NCBI GenBank assembly: GCA_963753545.1
Contig: CAVWCQ010000011.1
Span: 682,001-746,000 of the forward strand
Reading direction: 5' to 3'
Length of the DNA: 64,000 bases
Origin: CAVWCQ01 sp963753545
GTDB taxonomy: Bacteria; Chloroflexota; Anaerolineae; Aggregatilineales; Aggregatilineaceae
Shown in pieces: positions 7,915 to 17,366 of the stretch. The notes under the pieces are model-generated. The model did not search any database. It worked only from the letters and a program-made list of their open reading frames with translations, and had not been told where the DNA came from. Position 1 is the stretch's first letter, and the number at the start of each line of letters is the position of its first letter. The translations under genes and the position numbers were made by a program.

Positions 7915-9225
7915 TACTGTGCCGCTTCTGTAGCAGTGGTCACCTGTTCCGTGACTACAGGTTCCGCCGTCGTCGCGGATTCTTCTGTGACAACAGCCGC
8001 TGCTTCTGTTGCGAGTGCAGGCTCTTCCGTCCGGAGCAGATGCCTCTGCTACCTGTGCCCGCGATTTAATAGGCAGGGCGATAAACCCTTCCAAAACGAT
8101 CTGCCGCGCTTCGCTTAACTCGCTGGAAAGGCCATCCGCGTTGAGCAGATCTACGTCCGATTGTTTGACGCGCAGGCGGGCCACCATCAGATTGTTGTTG
8201 CTGTCGTTCAGCAGCGCCATCAGACCACTGTGCAGCGCCCCGGCCTCGTCCTGATAACGGTATGAAACCGCATATCCACCGCCAAACTCGTGCTGCAATT
8301 CGACCGTCTGCAAAACGGAAGCGGTCGGCTCGGTCTGCACGACCCAGGCGGCTGCGTCTTCCGCTGAGGCAAGAGACTGGTCAGGAACAGCCCAGGCAAG
8401 AATCCGGAAGTTTTCGTTTGCTACAGGCTTGACCGTGACATTTTCTCCAGTCCTCCCGGCGACACGCTCCCAGGTTTGAGGATATTTGATCATAAAGCCG
8501 GACGCCTGATCGACATAGGTTGGCCATTCAGCGGGCAAATTGAGCAGATCGTGGTAGATGAAGAAGGACGGAACGATCAGCTTGCCGATTTCATTCATCA
8601 GCGGCAAATTGTTCGCTGGAACGACGATACGCGCCACGACAAGCCAATTACCATCGATACGGGTGATGTCCCGGGCCAAAAAAGATGCGCCTTGTGATTT
8701 TAGATCGAAATACGTCACGACGGCGTTGTCCGTAATCTGCCGCCCGGTCTCGGTCCAGTTCTCATAACCCGTTACTGTCTCATCGCCCGACCAGACCTGG
8801 GCAAAATAGGACTCTGTCAGATAGTCCTGGCTGAGCGATTCGAGACTATCATAGGAGACACCCTGGCTGATATAAGTGTGCAGCACGGCTACCTGCTGCC
8901 CGCTTTTGAATACAGCGCCATAGGTAGTCGCGTCGGCTGGCGCGCTGTCGAGATACCAGTCGGCTCCGGCAGGCCAAAGAGTCTGGAAATAACCAGTGCT
9001 ATGGACAAACGGAGGGTTGCCGCCAATCTGTGGGTTAGCAATTGGCTCTGGAATCCGAATTTGGGTAGGTTCTACCTGCTGCGGATTATCCAGGCTGCTG
9101 CTGCTCGAATTGCTGGAACCCAGATCCGGGGCAACCAGGGTGATCACATACGTTATAATGATAAGCACACCAACTGCCGCACCAAACAGAGTTGCGCGGC
9201 GGGCGCGTCTTTGCTTATAGTTCAT
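7915..9225 (-). CDS. Membrane-anchored exported protein (C-terminal frameshift)
   Basis: A short basic N-terminus (NYKQRRARR) is followed by one hydrophobic helix at about residues 12-31. A large extracytoplasmic region of two similar halves follows, each resembling PsbP/YcxB-type domains (WPAGADWYLD, then PTYVDQASGFMIKYPQTW). The tail should be rich in Ala, Glu, Thr and Val (ATEAAAVVTEESATTAE) and end at the TAG at 7915-7917. In the given sequence one base is off near 8030, so the written frame instead runs into the thioesterase gene with Cys/Arg-rich nonsense. No enzymatic motif is seen. A protein-interaction or stress role is only a guess. Confidence 0.75.
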
Positions 9226-9304
9226 GGTCCATCATACTCCCAGTGGCAGAACTTTCAGGCCGTGCCCAAAAGCCTATCGACCATCGTGCAAGAAGGAAGT
9301 CTAA

Positions 9305-9622
9305 ATGTTACCAGAAACTCAGTCAAATTCGGAGCCTGAAATTGAGCCAATTCATCCCGAACAGGCCGAGATCATTTTACGCGAGGCATTGGAGCCCTAT
9401 CTGGCTGACGGCTGGTATCTGCTGAGTCAGAATGCTTATACCGCCCGCCTGACACGCGGCATGCGTAACCTGGATGTGATGGTAGACCTGCTGGGCAAGG
9501 TCGAGACTCACGAGTTTGGCCTGACGCCATTGCAAGACAGCGGGCGGCTGATGGCATGGGTAGTCTTGCTGGCAACGCTGCTGGTCGTGCTGGCAATTTC
9601 TGCGGTGCTGGGGATCATCTAA
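9305..9622 (+). CDS. Small tail-anchored membrane protein
   Basis: A 105-residue protein. An acidic N-terminus (ETQSNSEPEIEP) and a short soluble domain (GWYLLSQNAYTARLTR) lead to one C-terminal hydrophobic helix (WVVLLATLLVVLAISAVL). The family is not recognised. It lies upstream of the sensor kinase at 9705 on the same strand, with 82 bases between, so a shared transcript is possible. Confidence 0.65.
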   Translation: MLPETQSNSEPEIEPIHPEQAEIILREALEPYLADGWYLLSQNAYTARLTRGMRNLDVMVDLLGKVETHEFGLTPLQDSGRLMAWVVLLATLLVVLAISAVLGII

Positions 9623-9704
9623 GCCTCAGCAATTGGTACATCGTTCGTGCTAAATTCTCGCTATACTGGTTAGTAGCGATTATTTGTTGGATAAGGAAAT
9701 CGTT

Positions 9705-11357
9705 TTGAAAAACTCACAATCCCCCTCAGATGAAAACGGCGGGCCTCAGTTTTCCCGGCAAACGCGGCCTATTCCAGAAGACTTTAGGCGGCTGGTCAGG
9801 CATCTGGCGGCTATTCACCGGGTTTCTTCCGCTGTCAGCCAGTCTCTTGAACTGGAAACAACGCTCCAGACGGCTGTAGACGCCGTGCTGGATGTCATCC
9901 TGGTAAAAGCTGCGGGTATCAGCCTGGTTGATGAGGAAGCAAACGAACTGGTGCTGCGTGCCCAGCATGGCTGGAAGCACGATTTTGTGAAGCACCACCC
10001 CATGCGTATTCCCCTGGGCGTGGGCATGTCTGGCCTTGTTGTACAGAATGACGAAGTGCTTGTCACCGGAGATGTAACGGGCGATCCCCGCCTGTGGGTC
10101 AAAGAATTTGCCGAAGAGGGAATCCAGGCGATGGCGATGGCCCCCATGCATGCTCAGGGGCGCGTGGTGGGTATCCTCAGTGTCATGAATTATGAGCCAT
10201 ACGAGTTTTCCGAAGAAGAACTGGCTGTTCTGCGCGCCATAGCCGATCAGGTTGGCGTTGCCCTGCACAATGCCCACCTCTACCAGATCAGTCAGGAACA
10301 GTCGAGCCGTCTCAGCGCCGTTTTACACTCGTCGGGCGATGGCATTATCGCCACGGACAGTCGCGGCAATATTAATCTGGTCAATTCAATGGCGGAATCG
10401 TTGTTCGCCCTGCGGCCAGAAGAACTGATCGGGCAGCCGCTGCGCCAGGCCCCCCTGCCTCTCAAGCTGCGCGAAGGGCTGCGCGGGGCGATGAGCAACA
10501 AGATCAACGGTTACACTACGTTTGAAATCGCGCTTGATAATGGGCGCTACCTGTCGGCGGTTGTCTCACCCGTTTATTCGCCCCGCCCGCCCGAAAGTGA
10601 CCAGGAAACAGAAGGCTGGGTTGTTGTCGTACGCGATGTGACGCACCTGCACGAAGCGGAACAGACCCGCATCCAGTTTATCCACGCCGCTGCCCACGAC
10701 CTGCGTAATCCACTGAGCGCGACGCTCGGTGCGCTGACCATGCTCGAAAACGACATGATCGATCAAGGGACTATCACCGATACACAGCGTGAAGTCGTTA
10801 CAATTGGCCTGCAAAGCGTGGATCGGATGCAGGACTTGATCGACAGCCTGCTAAACCTGGAACATATCGAGAGTGGCATCGGCTTGCAGGAACAGGCTGT
10901 TGATATCCGCGATGTGATTGAACGCGCGCTGATCGATGTGCAGTTTAGCGTCGCGGAACACAAACAGGCGCTGCACCTGGATGTACCCAAGAATCTGCCA
11001 GCCATTCGGGGCGACAGCCAATGGCTGTACCGGGCCATCACCAATCTGCTCTCGAATGCCAATAAATATACAGGACGCGGCGGCGAAATTACGGTGCGGG
11101 CTTACCTTCAGGATGAGGAACTCGTTCTCGAAGTGCAGGATAATGGCCCAGGCATCCCGCGCGATGTGCAGTCACGCCTGTTCGAGCGCTTCTACCGCGC
11201 TCCCTCGACGGATGCCAGGATCAAGGGCAGCGGCCTGGGGTTGGCTATCGTCAAATCGGTTGCCGAGCAGCATGGTGGCCGCGTCTTCGTGCAGAGCCAG
11301 ATTGGGCAGGGCAGCATTTTTGGCATGATCCTGCCTATGGACCAGGATGTCAGTTAG
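9705..11357 (+). CDS. GAF-PAS sensor histidine kinase
   Basis: A soluble histidine kinase of about 550 residues. In order: a GAF domain (about 45-200), a PAS domain (about 210-330, SGDGIIATDSRGNINLVN), a HisKA domain with the phosphoacceptor in AAAHDLRNPLSA, and a HATPase domain (N box NLLSNANKY, G1 DNGPGIP, G2 GSGLGLAIV). No membrane segment is present, so it should sense a cytoplasmic signal. TTG 9705 has AAGGA 7 bases upstream and is preferred over TTG 9684. Its stop overlaps the stop of the convergent single-domain response regulator by 4 bases, and the pair may work together. Confidence 0.88.
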   Translation: MKNSQSPSDENGGPQFSRQTRPIPEDFRRLVRHLAAIHRVSSAVSQSLELETTLQTAVDAVLDVILVKAAGISLVDEEANELVLRAQHGWKHDFVKHHPMRIPLGVGMSGLVVQNDEVLVTGDVTGDPRLWVKEFAEEGIQAMAMAPMHAQGRVVGILSVMNYEPYEFSEEELAVLRAIADQVGVALHNAHLYQISQEQSSRLSAVLHSSGDGIIATDSRGNINLVNSMAESLFALRPEELIGQPLRQAPLPLKLREGLRGAMSNKINGYTTFEIALDNGRYLSAVVSPVYSPRPPESDQETEGWVVVVRDVTHLHEAEQTRIQFIHAAAHDLRNPLSATLGALTMLENDMIDQGTITDTQREVVTIGLQSVDRMQDLIDSLLNLEHIESGIGLQEQAVDIRDVIERALIDVQFSVAEHKQALHLDVPKNLPAIRGDSQWLYRAITNLLSNANKYTGRGGEITVRAYLQDEELVLEVQDNGPGIPRDVQSRLFERFYRAPSTDARIKGSGLGLAIVKSVAEQHGGRVFVQSQIGQGSIFGMILPMDQDVS

Positions 11358-11758
11358 CTGCTTGGCGATGATTCAGGCGGGGGCGTGACAAAAAACTGTT
11401 TGATGTGTTCGAGTAGTTGTTCGGGTGAAATCGGCTTCGTCAAATAACTATCGATTCCCGCTTCGGTGCCCACCGAGAGGAAAAAACTCCGGGCATAGGC
11501 GGTCAGCAGCACAATGGGTATATGCGTGCGCCCTTCTTCTCGCTGCATTTTGCGAATCGTAGACGCCACTTCAAACCCGCTCATCTCCGGCATGGCGACA
11601 TCCAGCACAATCAGATCAGGAGCCTGACGCTGGTAGATGTCGATCCCCTCCGCGCCGTTTGTCGCAGTGAGGACATGATATCCTGCCCGCTGCAAATAGC
11701 GCGAGGTGATATCACGGATCAACGTATCATCGTCAACAAGCAGAATGGTCTGTGTCAT
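11354..11758 (-). CDS. Single-domain response regulator
   Basis: A 134-residue CheY-like receiver with no output domain. The acidic pocket is DDD near the N-terminus, the phosphoacceptor is D in LIVLDVAMP, T is in LLTAYA and K is in YLTKPIS. It probably relays phosphate or docks to a partner. It converges on the GAF-PAS kinase with a 4-base overlap of stops, so the two would be co-regulated only through antisense effects. Confidence 0.88.
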   Translation of the reverse strand: MTQTILLVDDDTLIRDITSRYLQRAGYHVLTATNGAEGIDIYQRQAPDLIVLDVAMPEMSGFEVASTIRKMQREEGRTHIPIVLLTAYARSFFLSVGTEAGIDSYLTKPISPEQLLEHIKQFFVTPPPESSPSS

Positions 11759-11829
11759 GGTGGTCGCCGCCTAATCCTCAGGTGAGCCTTCCTTAAGAGT
11801 ACCCTACCCTGATCGGAACGACAACATCC

Positions 11830-12774
11830 CTATGGCACCGGATAGGGTGATCCCAGGTAAGGGAACGCATCCAGCAGATCGCTGTGCGGCCCAACGCCAT
11901 CACCGGTCACATGTCCATGAGTAAGCAGTGACAGCATGATATCCAGAAGATCGTCCGTCAGCAGCCGGCCATTGGGATAGCGTGTCTCGCGGGAAAAATC
12001 GTAGGGCAGGATATCTGGAAGCAGGTCCTGAGCGGTTTTGGCTGCCTCAGTCTCGTCATACCCCGCTTTCTGAAGGGCGGCTGCAAACTTGGGAAGAAAA
12101 CGGTCCCGCTGTTCCTCGGGGAAAGTTGATACAAATTCATGCTGTTCTTCGGGTGTCGGGTTGAAGCCAGCCGTGACCAGAGGCCGCCCTACCTGATCCA
12201 CCTGATGAAGTTCCCCGTGCACAAGAGCTACCGTCCGTGCCCAAACCCCAAGCTGAGTCTGTTGGCCGAACGTTTGGTTGGGAACCTCAAGGACCATGCC
12301 CAGGATATTTTTCCCGGCGAAGGTGTCATGCCCCGTAAACTGAAACTGGTTGAAAACCCCGTCGACATCGGCAAACCAGGGATCGCTGCGCAGACCAGCA
12401 AAAAAGCGATATTCACCTGCTGTTGTGGCCAACACCTGACCATCAAGCGCTACCGGAGCATCGCGAATGATTGGCTCCCCGACGGCCCCGGTTTGTTGAG
12501 CTGCATGGCCGCTGACCCGGTAGATCGTCGCGCTTTGCTGAGCACCAACGGCAGGCGAGAACCGGATATGAAAGGCAATATCGGCGTAAGCATCTGCATT
12601 GGTATCAATCTTTAGTTCGTAGGATCCCTCAGCGGAAAAAGACTGCGCCTGCGTGGGAGCAAAAGGATTCACGTTCAGGATAAAAATCGTTTTGCTGGTT
12701 TCGTCCGGCTTCCGAAAGACATACAGATCCGTAATATCGACCTGAGGATCAGGCACGGTCGAATGGTGAGACAT
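11830..12774 (-). CDS. DUF4331 family protein
   Basis: A 314-residue protein with the family opening SHHSTVPDPQVDITDLYVF and the conserved IFILNVNP and AGLRSDPWF segments. DUF4331 proteins are widespread and uncharacterised beta-rich proteins, often exported. No signal peptide is seen in this copy. The C-terminal third (TYPNGR-like RYPNGRLLTDDLLD) is the second conserved block of the family. It stands alone between the response regulator and the ABC operon. Confidence 0.8.
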   Translation of the reverse strand: MSHHSTVPDPQVDITDLYVFRKPDETSKTIFILNVNPFAPTQAQSFSAEGSYELKIDTNADAYADIAFHIRFSPAVGAQQSATIYRVSGHAAQQTGAVGEPIIRDAPVALDGQVLATTAGEYRFFAGLRSDPWFADVDGVFNQFQFTGHDTFAGKNILGMVLEVPNQTFGQQTQLGVWARTVALVHGELHQVDQVGRPLVTAGFNPTPEEQHEFVSTFPEEQRDRFLPKFAAALQKAGYDETEAAKTAQDLLPDILPYDFSRETRYPNGRLLTDDLLDIMLSLLTHGHVTGDGVGPHSDLLDAFPYLGSPYPVP

Positions 12775-12851
12775 CGCTATCTCCTGAGATACTCGTGTGA
12801 GGGCGTTAATTCAAACCTAGCACAACGCGTATCCAGTGGCGACAGGTTTGC

Positions 12852-13616
12852 TCACGCCGGGCGGATGCTGTGGCGCAGTCGCTCTGTCAGGGCGACGAAC
12901 GATGGCTGGTGCAATATCTCCAGGCTGCGCGGGCGCGGCAGCGGAATCGGCACATCAGCGACCAGCCGCCCCGGTCTGGGACTCATCACCAGCACACGAT
13001 CCGCCAGCAAGACGGCTTCGGGGATGCTGTGCGTCACCATCAGCACCGTTTTGCGGCGGTTGGCCCAGATGCGCAGCAGTTCCTCGCCCATCTGCTCACG
13101 GGTCAGCGCGTCCAGTGCCCCAAACGGCTCATCGAGCAGCATCACCTCAGGATCGTAAATCAGGGCACGGCCAATCGCCACGCGCTGCGCCATCCCTCCC
13201 GACAGTTCCGCCGGGAAAGCGCCAGCAAATCCGTCCAGCCCGGTAAGCGCCAGCATCTCATTGACGCGCTCCCGCCGGATATCAGCAGGCAAATGGGCCA
13301 GTTCGAGCGGCAGGGATAGATTGCCCGACACGGTGCGCCAGGGCATCAGGTCCGCTTTCTGGAATACCACGCCAATCCGCCGCTGGGCGCGCGTCACCAG
13401 TTCCCCATCCAGAAAGACCTGTCCGGCTGTCGGATGCTGAAGTCCTGCCAGAATCCGCAGCAAGGTGCTTTTGCCGCAGCCGCTTGGCCCTACCAGGCAG
13501 ACAAACAACTCGCGGGAGAGGTGCAGAGTCACATCGTCCAGGGCCAGCACGGCCCCAGCCGGGCCGTGATAAGTATGGCTGATCTGCTCAGCCGCCAGGA
13601 TCACTTCGTTCTGCAT
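12852..13616 (-). CDS. ABC transporter ATPase (NitT/TauT or riboflavin/HMP type)
   Basis: A 254-residue nucleotide-binding subunit with Walker A GPSGCGKST, Q-loop VFQKADLMPW, signature LSGGMAQR, Walker B VMLLDEPFGALD and H-loop THSI. It belongs to the SsuB/TauB/ThiZ group. It is the last gene of a three-gene operon (permease, binding protein, ATPase), and its start lies one base after the stop of the binding protein. The substrate follows from the partner genes and remains open. Confidence 0.88.
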   Translation of the reverse strand: MQNEVILAAEQISHTYHGPAGAVLALDDVTLHLSRELFVCLVGPSGCGKSTLLRILAGLQHPTAGQVFLDGELVTRAQRRIGVVFQKADLMPWRTVSGNLSLPLELAHLPADIRRERVNEMLALTGLDGFAGAFPAELSGGMAQRVAIGRALIYDPEVMLLDEPFGALDALTREQMGEELLRIWANRRKTVLMVTHSIPEAVLLADRVLVMSPRPGRLVADVPIPLPRPRSLEILHQPSFVALTERLRHSIRPA

Positions 13617-13617
13617 T

Positions 13618-14658
13618 TTATTTAGGCAAGAAGCTCATATCGTAGGCAGCGGAAAGATCATCCAGCGGTGCGCGCTGCAATCCCGTCTCGATCAGAATAT
13701 CCTGTGTGGCTTCCCACGCGGCGGGATTCGTCTGACCCAGCGTGCCATCCGTGCGCCACAGGTCGAGTGAATTGGCGAGCACCTGCCGCTGCGTGTCACG
13801 TTGATCTTCCGGCAAATCCGTCACGTATTTCAGGGAGATGGTAAATGCCGCATCCGGATCAGCCAGCGTATCCGCGATCCCGCGCTGGATAGCCCCCACC
13901 ATGCCGCGAATCTGTTCCGGGTGATCGGTGATCGTCGTTTCGTTCGTCACCAACCCGTTTGATACCAGCGTCGCATAATCAGACACCTTGATCACATTCA
14001 CCGGGAAGCAGTCCTGTTCAATCGTCAGCGGCTCGTTAGCGATATACACAACCGCCGCTTCAACGAGGTCCTGGCAGACATTTTCGACTGCCGTAAAGCC
14101 AATCGAGCGCAGTTCGCCCAGATCGCTTTCCTGCAAATCGGCAGCCTTGAGCAGCGCGCGCAGCCCGATATAGCTGGCCCCAAATGGCCCCGGCACGCCG
14201 ACGACGCGCCCGCGCAGATCCTGCGGTGTGGTGATGTTGCGGTCCGCGCGCGAAACAATCCCTACCGGAAAGTTGTGATACCACTCAAACACATAAACGA
14301 TAGGACGCCCTGCGCTGCGGGCCAGCACGACCTGTTCCCCGCTGATCAGCCCAAACTGGAGATCATTCGTCGCGATGCGCTCCACGCCGTCGTTTTCGTT
14401 GAAGCTGTTCTCGAATTTGAGATTGATGCCCGCGTCAGCAAAATAGCCGCGCTCGTAGGCCACGTAAATCGGGGCGAACTGCACGCTGGGGACATAACTC
14501 ATAAACAGCGTGACGGGAGTCAGGTTCTTGTTGCCAGACTGCGTGCTGCTGCTCGTTTTCTTCTGATCCCCTCGTGAAAGGGCATACGCGCCCACGCCCA
14601 ATCCCACCAGGATCACCACAATCAGGCCAAGCTGCACCCATCGTAACCGGCGGTTCAT
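13618..14658 (-). CDS. NMT1/THI5-like ABC substrate-binding protein
   Basis: A 346-residue protein with one N-terminal hydrophobic helix (LGLIVVILVGLGVGAYAL) and a Ser/Thr linker. The NMT1/THI5-like fold begins YVPSVQFAPIYVAYERGYFADAGI. Further blocks (FGLISGEQVVLARSAGRP, FGASYIGLRALL, VNVIKVSDY) match binding proteins often found in Chloroflexota and assigned to riboflavin (RibY) or thiamine-pyrimidine uptake. The sequence alone does not choose between these, and I see no FMN or TPP riboswitch upstream. It is membrane-anchored rather than a lipoprotein. Confidence 0.82.
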   Translation of the reverse strand: MNRRLRWVQLGLIVVILVGLGVGAYALSRGDQKKTSSSTQSGNKNLTPVTLFMSYVPSVQFAPIYVAYERGYFADAGINLKFENSFNENDGVERIATNDLQFGLISGEQVVLARSAGRPIVYVFEWYHNFPVGIVSRADRNITTPQDLRGRVVGVPGPFGASYIGLRALLKAADLQESDLGELRSIGFTAVENVCQDLVEAAVVYIANEPLTIEQDCFPVNVIKVSDYATLVSNGLVTNETTITDHPEQIRGMVGAIQRGIADTLADPDAAFTISLKYVTDLPEDQRDTQRQVLANSLDLWRTDGTLGQTNPAAWEATQDILIETGLQRAPLDDLSAAYDMSFLPK

Positions 14659-14680
14659 GTTTGTCTCTCCCCGAATTTTG

Positions 14681-14737
14681 CTTTTCCCAGCGCAGCCGCG
14701 CTCTCCGCGTTCTCCGCGGTTAGATTATTTTGTTTTT
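14681..14737. repeat. Dispersed CTCCGCGTTCTCTGCGGT-type repeat, copy 1
   Basis: Contains GCTCTCCGCGTTCTCCGCGGT followed by an AT-rich tail. The same core recurs at 37829-37880 and 45441-45500, always with a T-rich lead and an AT-rich tail. This copy lies between the permease and the binding-protein gene, just upstream of the latter's start. Confidence 0.6.
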
Positions 14738-14739
14738 GG

Positions 14740-15609
14740 TCAGTGACCTGCCCCGCGCCCGGCAAACTGCCACGCCAGCAGCACGCGGGCCAGCCATGCC
14801 GCCAGCCCATAGAGCAGCAAAGCGAGAGCCGTCAGCGTAAACACAGCGGCAATGACCAGCGGCGTGTCATAGGTTCCGCGTCCAAAGTTAATCAGATAGC
14901 CAAGGCCCCGGTTCGCGCTGACAAATTCGCCCACAACCGCGCCAATCACGGACAGCGTCGCGCTCACTTTTAATCCACCAACCAGAATCGGCAGGGCAGC
15001 AGGCAGTTCCAGGTGCCAGAAGGTCTGGAACGGAGTCGCTTCCAGGGAGCGCATCAGGTCGCGCAGTTCGGGTGAAATGCTGCGAATGCCCAGGATGGTA
15101 TTGATGAGCATCGGGAAGAAAACCAGCAGCGCGCAGATCAACACTTTGCTGGCGATCCCCGGCCCGAACCAGATGATCAGCAGGGGCGCAATTGCCACAA
15201 TCGGCACGGCCTGCAAAGCGACCAGGTAAGGAGTCAGCGTATAAGCGGCCAGGCGGCTGCGCGCGATCAGATATCCCAGCGAAAACGCAGCCAGCAGCCC
15301 AACGACCAGCCCAGTGAGCACCTCGCGCAGAGTCACTGCCGTGTGTTCGATCAGCGACCCGTCCGAGGCGATCTCCCACCAGCGATTGGCCACATCGGAG
15401 GGCGGCGGGACGATAAACGAGGCATACATCCCGGATTTTGCCAGCAAAGTCCACGCCAGAAACAGCAGCCCGCCAAAAGCTGGGGCCAGCAGAAAATGAA
15501 TCCAACGCGCGGGGGGCGCTATCAGCCGACCGTTTGTAGGGCTGGAACCTTGCACAGCAGTCGTTTGTTGGCGGGTATAAGCATCCACGCGCCGGTTATT
15601 CCTCATCAA
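14740..15609 (-). CDS. ABC transporter permease (SsuC/ThiX/RibX type)
   Basis: A 289-residue permease with about six membrane helices and the inner-membrane EAA loop at SLEATPFQTFWHLELPAALP. It then has the conserved VGGLKVSATLSVIGAVVGEF segment. It forms the channel for the binding protein and ATPase encoded after it. The gap of 81 bases to the binding-protein gene holds a dispersed repeat. Its start overlaps the end of the upstream DUF2007-like gene by 14 bases, so translation may be coupled. Confidence 0.87.
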   Translation of the reverse strand: MMRNNRRVDAYTRQQTTAVQGSSPTNGRLIAPPARWIHFLLAPAFGGLLFLAWTLLAKSGMYASFIVPPPSDVANRWWEIASDGSLIEHTAVTLREVLTGLVVGLLAAFSLGYLIARSRLAAYTLTPYLVALQAVPIVAIAPLLIIWFGPGIASKVLICALLVFFPMLINTILGIRSISPELRDLMRSLEATPFQTFWHLELPAALPILVGGLKVSATLSVIGAVVGEFVSANRGLGYLINFGRGTYDTPLVIAAVFTLTALALLLYGLAAWLARVLLAWQFAGRGAGH

Positions 15610-15886
15610 TTTCAGGTGGCAGTTCGCCTGCTACACCTGGATCATCGTCCAATAAGGCCATCGCCTCAGCGTAATAGGCTTCGGGCACGGCAATATCCAC
15701 ACCGCCCAGCAGTCCAAAAGTCAGCGGCAAGGCAATGCTGCCGGACTCGCGCAGCAAATACACCGGGATCGAGGCGCTGCGCAGCAGGCCAGCAACAATC
15801 TCCGCTTCGGCCATCCCCGCAGCGTGCCCGACGATATACCACGTCTGTCCGTCGTGCCGGATCATTGCGTTTGGTTGATTATTCAT
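15596..15886 (-). CDS. DUF2007-like small protein
   Basis: About 96 residues from the ATG at 15886. An in-frame extension to 15922 is less likely. The pattern WYIVGHAAGMAEAEIVAGLLRSASIPVYL is typical of DUF2007, a small ferredoxin-like fold suggested to act in signalling. VDIAVPEAYYAEAMALL is its second conserved helix-strand unit. It precedes the ABC permease with a 14-base overlap. No catalytic residue is known for the family. Confidence 0.7.
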   Translation of the reverse strand: MNNQPNAMIRHDGQTWYIVGHAAGMAEAEIVAGLLRSASIPVYLLRESGSIALPLTFGLLGGVDIAVPEAYYAEAMALLDDDPGVAGELPPEIDEE

Positions 15887-16009
15887 AGGCCCGATCATAG
15901 CGGCACAAAGGGCCAATAGCAACGGTGTTTTTGCTGGCTCTTATACTCAAGATGGCATACAATGAAGGGCAACGGGAAGACATAAATTTTTATAAAGGTA
16001 ATTAACTCT

Positions 16010-17290
16010 ATGGCCTCTGAGCAAGAAGTCCCCAATTACCCCGATCTGTTGGGAGCCGTCACGGGGGGGCCGCGCCTGAACCTGGACGTCGTCCAGGGTG
16101 CGCTGGCTGTTCGTCCCTTCCAGGCCCCAGCAGGCCAGCCCTTTGAAGTCGTGTTTTTGCTGCAAAACGCCTCGGATGTTGATGTAGATGTAGTCATCGC
16201 GCCCGTGCTGCCCGATAAAGATGCGGCGGGACAAAAAGAGCGTTTCAGCCTCAAAAGCAGCAAACTGCGGATTGGTTTGCGGCCTGCCGAGGTCGGTTTT
16301 ATGACGCTGCCTGTTCTATCATCGGCTCAAACCAAACCAGCGCGCGGCTATACCATTGGCCTGAACGTGGAAGTGAAACGGGTGGGCAAAGAACGCCCGC
16401 AGCGTGTCCGTGAGACCAACGGCGGAGGTCGCTTTAACATCGAAGAATTGTCGGACGCCGTGCAAAAGCAAATTTCCACACTGCGTATGCTGCACTTTTC
16501 GGCGGACAACGGCGGCAAAAAAAACTTTGCCCGCGCCGCGTTCGAAGTGCATCCCGCCGCTTCCGCCTCCACTGCCGAGTTAAAACCGAATTGGGTCAGT
16601 CTGTGGACCCTGCGCGATTACATGGATGAATACACCATGGCCCAAAAAGTGTGGCCGGTTGCGCAGAAGATCGCCAAGCAGCTTACGCGGGATAAAATTT
16701 TCATGCCCCTGCTGAAGTCGATCCAGACAAATTTTCAAGCGTGCGGCTATCCATTGTCATCCCCCGAGGCCCTCTTTATCGCCAAGCAGCTTACCCTGAT
16801 TTTGGAACAGGGAGTCACAGCCGCGACCAGCGTGGATCCGCGCCCGGACTGGCCGCATTGGTTCGCTAAACTGGTCAAATTGCTCTATGGCGATGAAGGA
16901 TTGGCGAACAGCCCGGTCGAACAGATCGCCACGCAGCTTTTATTTAACGAACTCGTTTACGATGGCATCATGCAGGGATTCACGATGGTTGGGACGGTGC
17001 TCAACGAGGACTTTGGCACACCCGACGAAACCGGCCATTATGCTGCCGATATTGTCGATTTGCTGGGCCATACCAAACCGCTGGATTTCGCCCGCGCCTA
17101 CCTGCCCTTGATCCTGGGCGGGTTGATCGCCTGCGGGCGCGTGGTGATGCCCGGTGAGCAGTTGATCAACACCATCGAACTGTTGTCGAAAGCACTGGCC
17201 AACCGCGAACGCGAGAAGAATGAGGATAACGACTTTATCTTTGATATGGCACACAAGCTCATCGTCCGCGCCGAAGACAGCCTTATGTGA
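16010..17290 (+). CDS. Unrecognised protein, first of a tandem paralogous pair
   Basis: A 426-residue protein. Residues about 1-130 look like a beta-sandwich (PFEVVFLLQNASDVDVDVVIAPVLPDKDAAG, then a GLRPAEVGFMTLPV edge), resembling CARDB/Ig-like folds. Residues about 190-426 are helical, with an Arg/Asp-rich centre and QLTLILEQGVTAATSVDPRPDW. No signal peptide or membrane helix is seen. The following gene shares the layout, the phrase NYPDLLG/LYPDVLG and the glycine-rich ending (LILGGLIACGRVVMPGEQLINTIELL versus VIAGTLLSGRVIIAGENPWRLLNML). A cytoplasmic scaffold or sensor seems possible, but no family is known to me. Confidence 0.7.
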   Translation: MASEQEVPNYPDLLGAVTGGPRLNLDVVQGALAVRPFQAPAGQPFEVVFLLQNASDVDVDVVIAPVLPDKDAAGQKERFSLKSSKLRIGLRPAEVGFMTLPVLSSAQTKPARGYTIGLNVEVKRVGKERPQRVRETNGGGRFNIEELSDAVQKQISTLRMLHFSADNGGKKNFARAAFEVHPAASASTAELKPNWVSLWTLRDYMDEYTMAQKVWPVAQKIAKQLTRDKIFMPLLKSIQTNFQACGYPLSSPEALFIAKQLTLILEQGVTAATSVDPRPDWPHWFAKLVKLLYGDEGLANSPVEQIATQLLFNELVYDGIMQGFTMVGTVLNEDFGTPDETGHYAADIVDLLGHTKPLDFARAYLPLILGGLIACGRVVMPGEQLINTIELLSKALANREREKNEDNDFIFDMAHKLIVRAEDSLM

Positions 17291-17366
17291 AAAGGCGTTG
17301 TCTTCACCAAAAAGCAATCCGCTGCCTACAGCGGTATCATTACAGTCAAGCAAGAGGACGCCAACA

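Noticed and set aside
15610..16009. FMN or TPP riboswitch upstream of the ABC operon
   Set aside because: The conserved elements of neither class are present in this stretch.
17220..17366. Upstream extension of the second paralogue to 17220
   Set aside because: It would overlap the first paralogue's coding end, and a good AGAGGA site supports ATG 17367.
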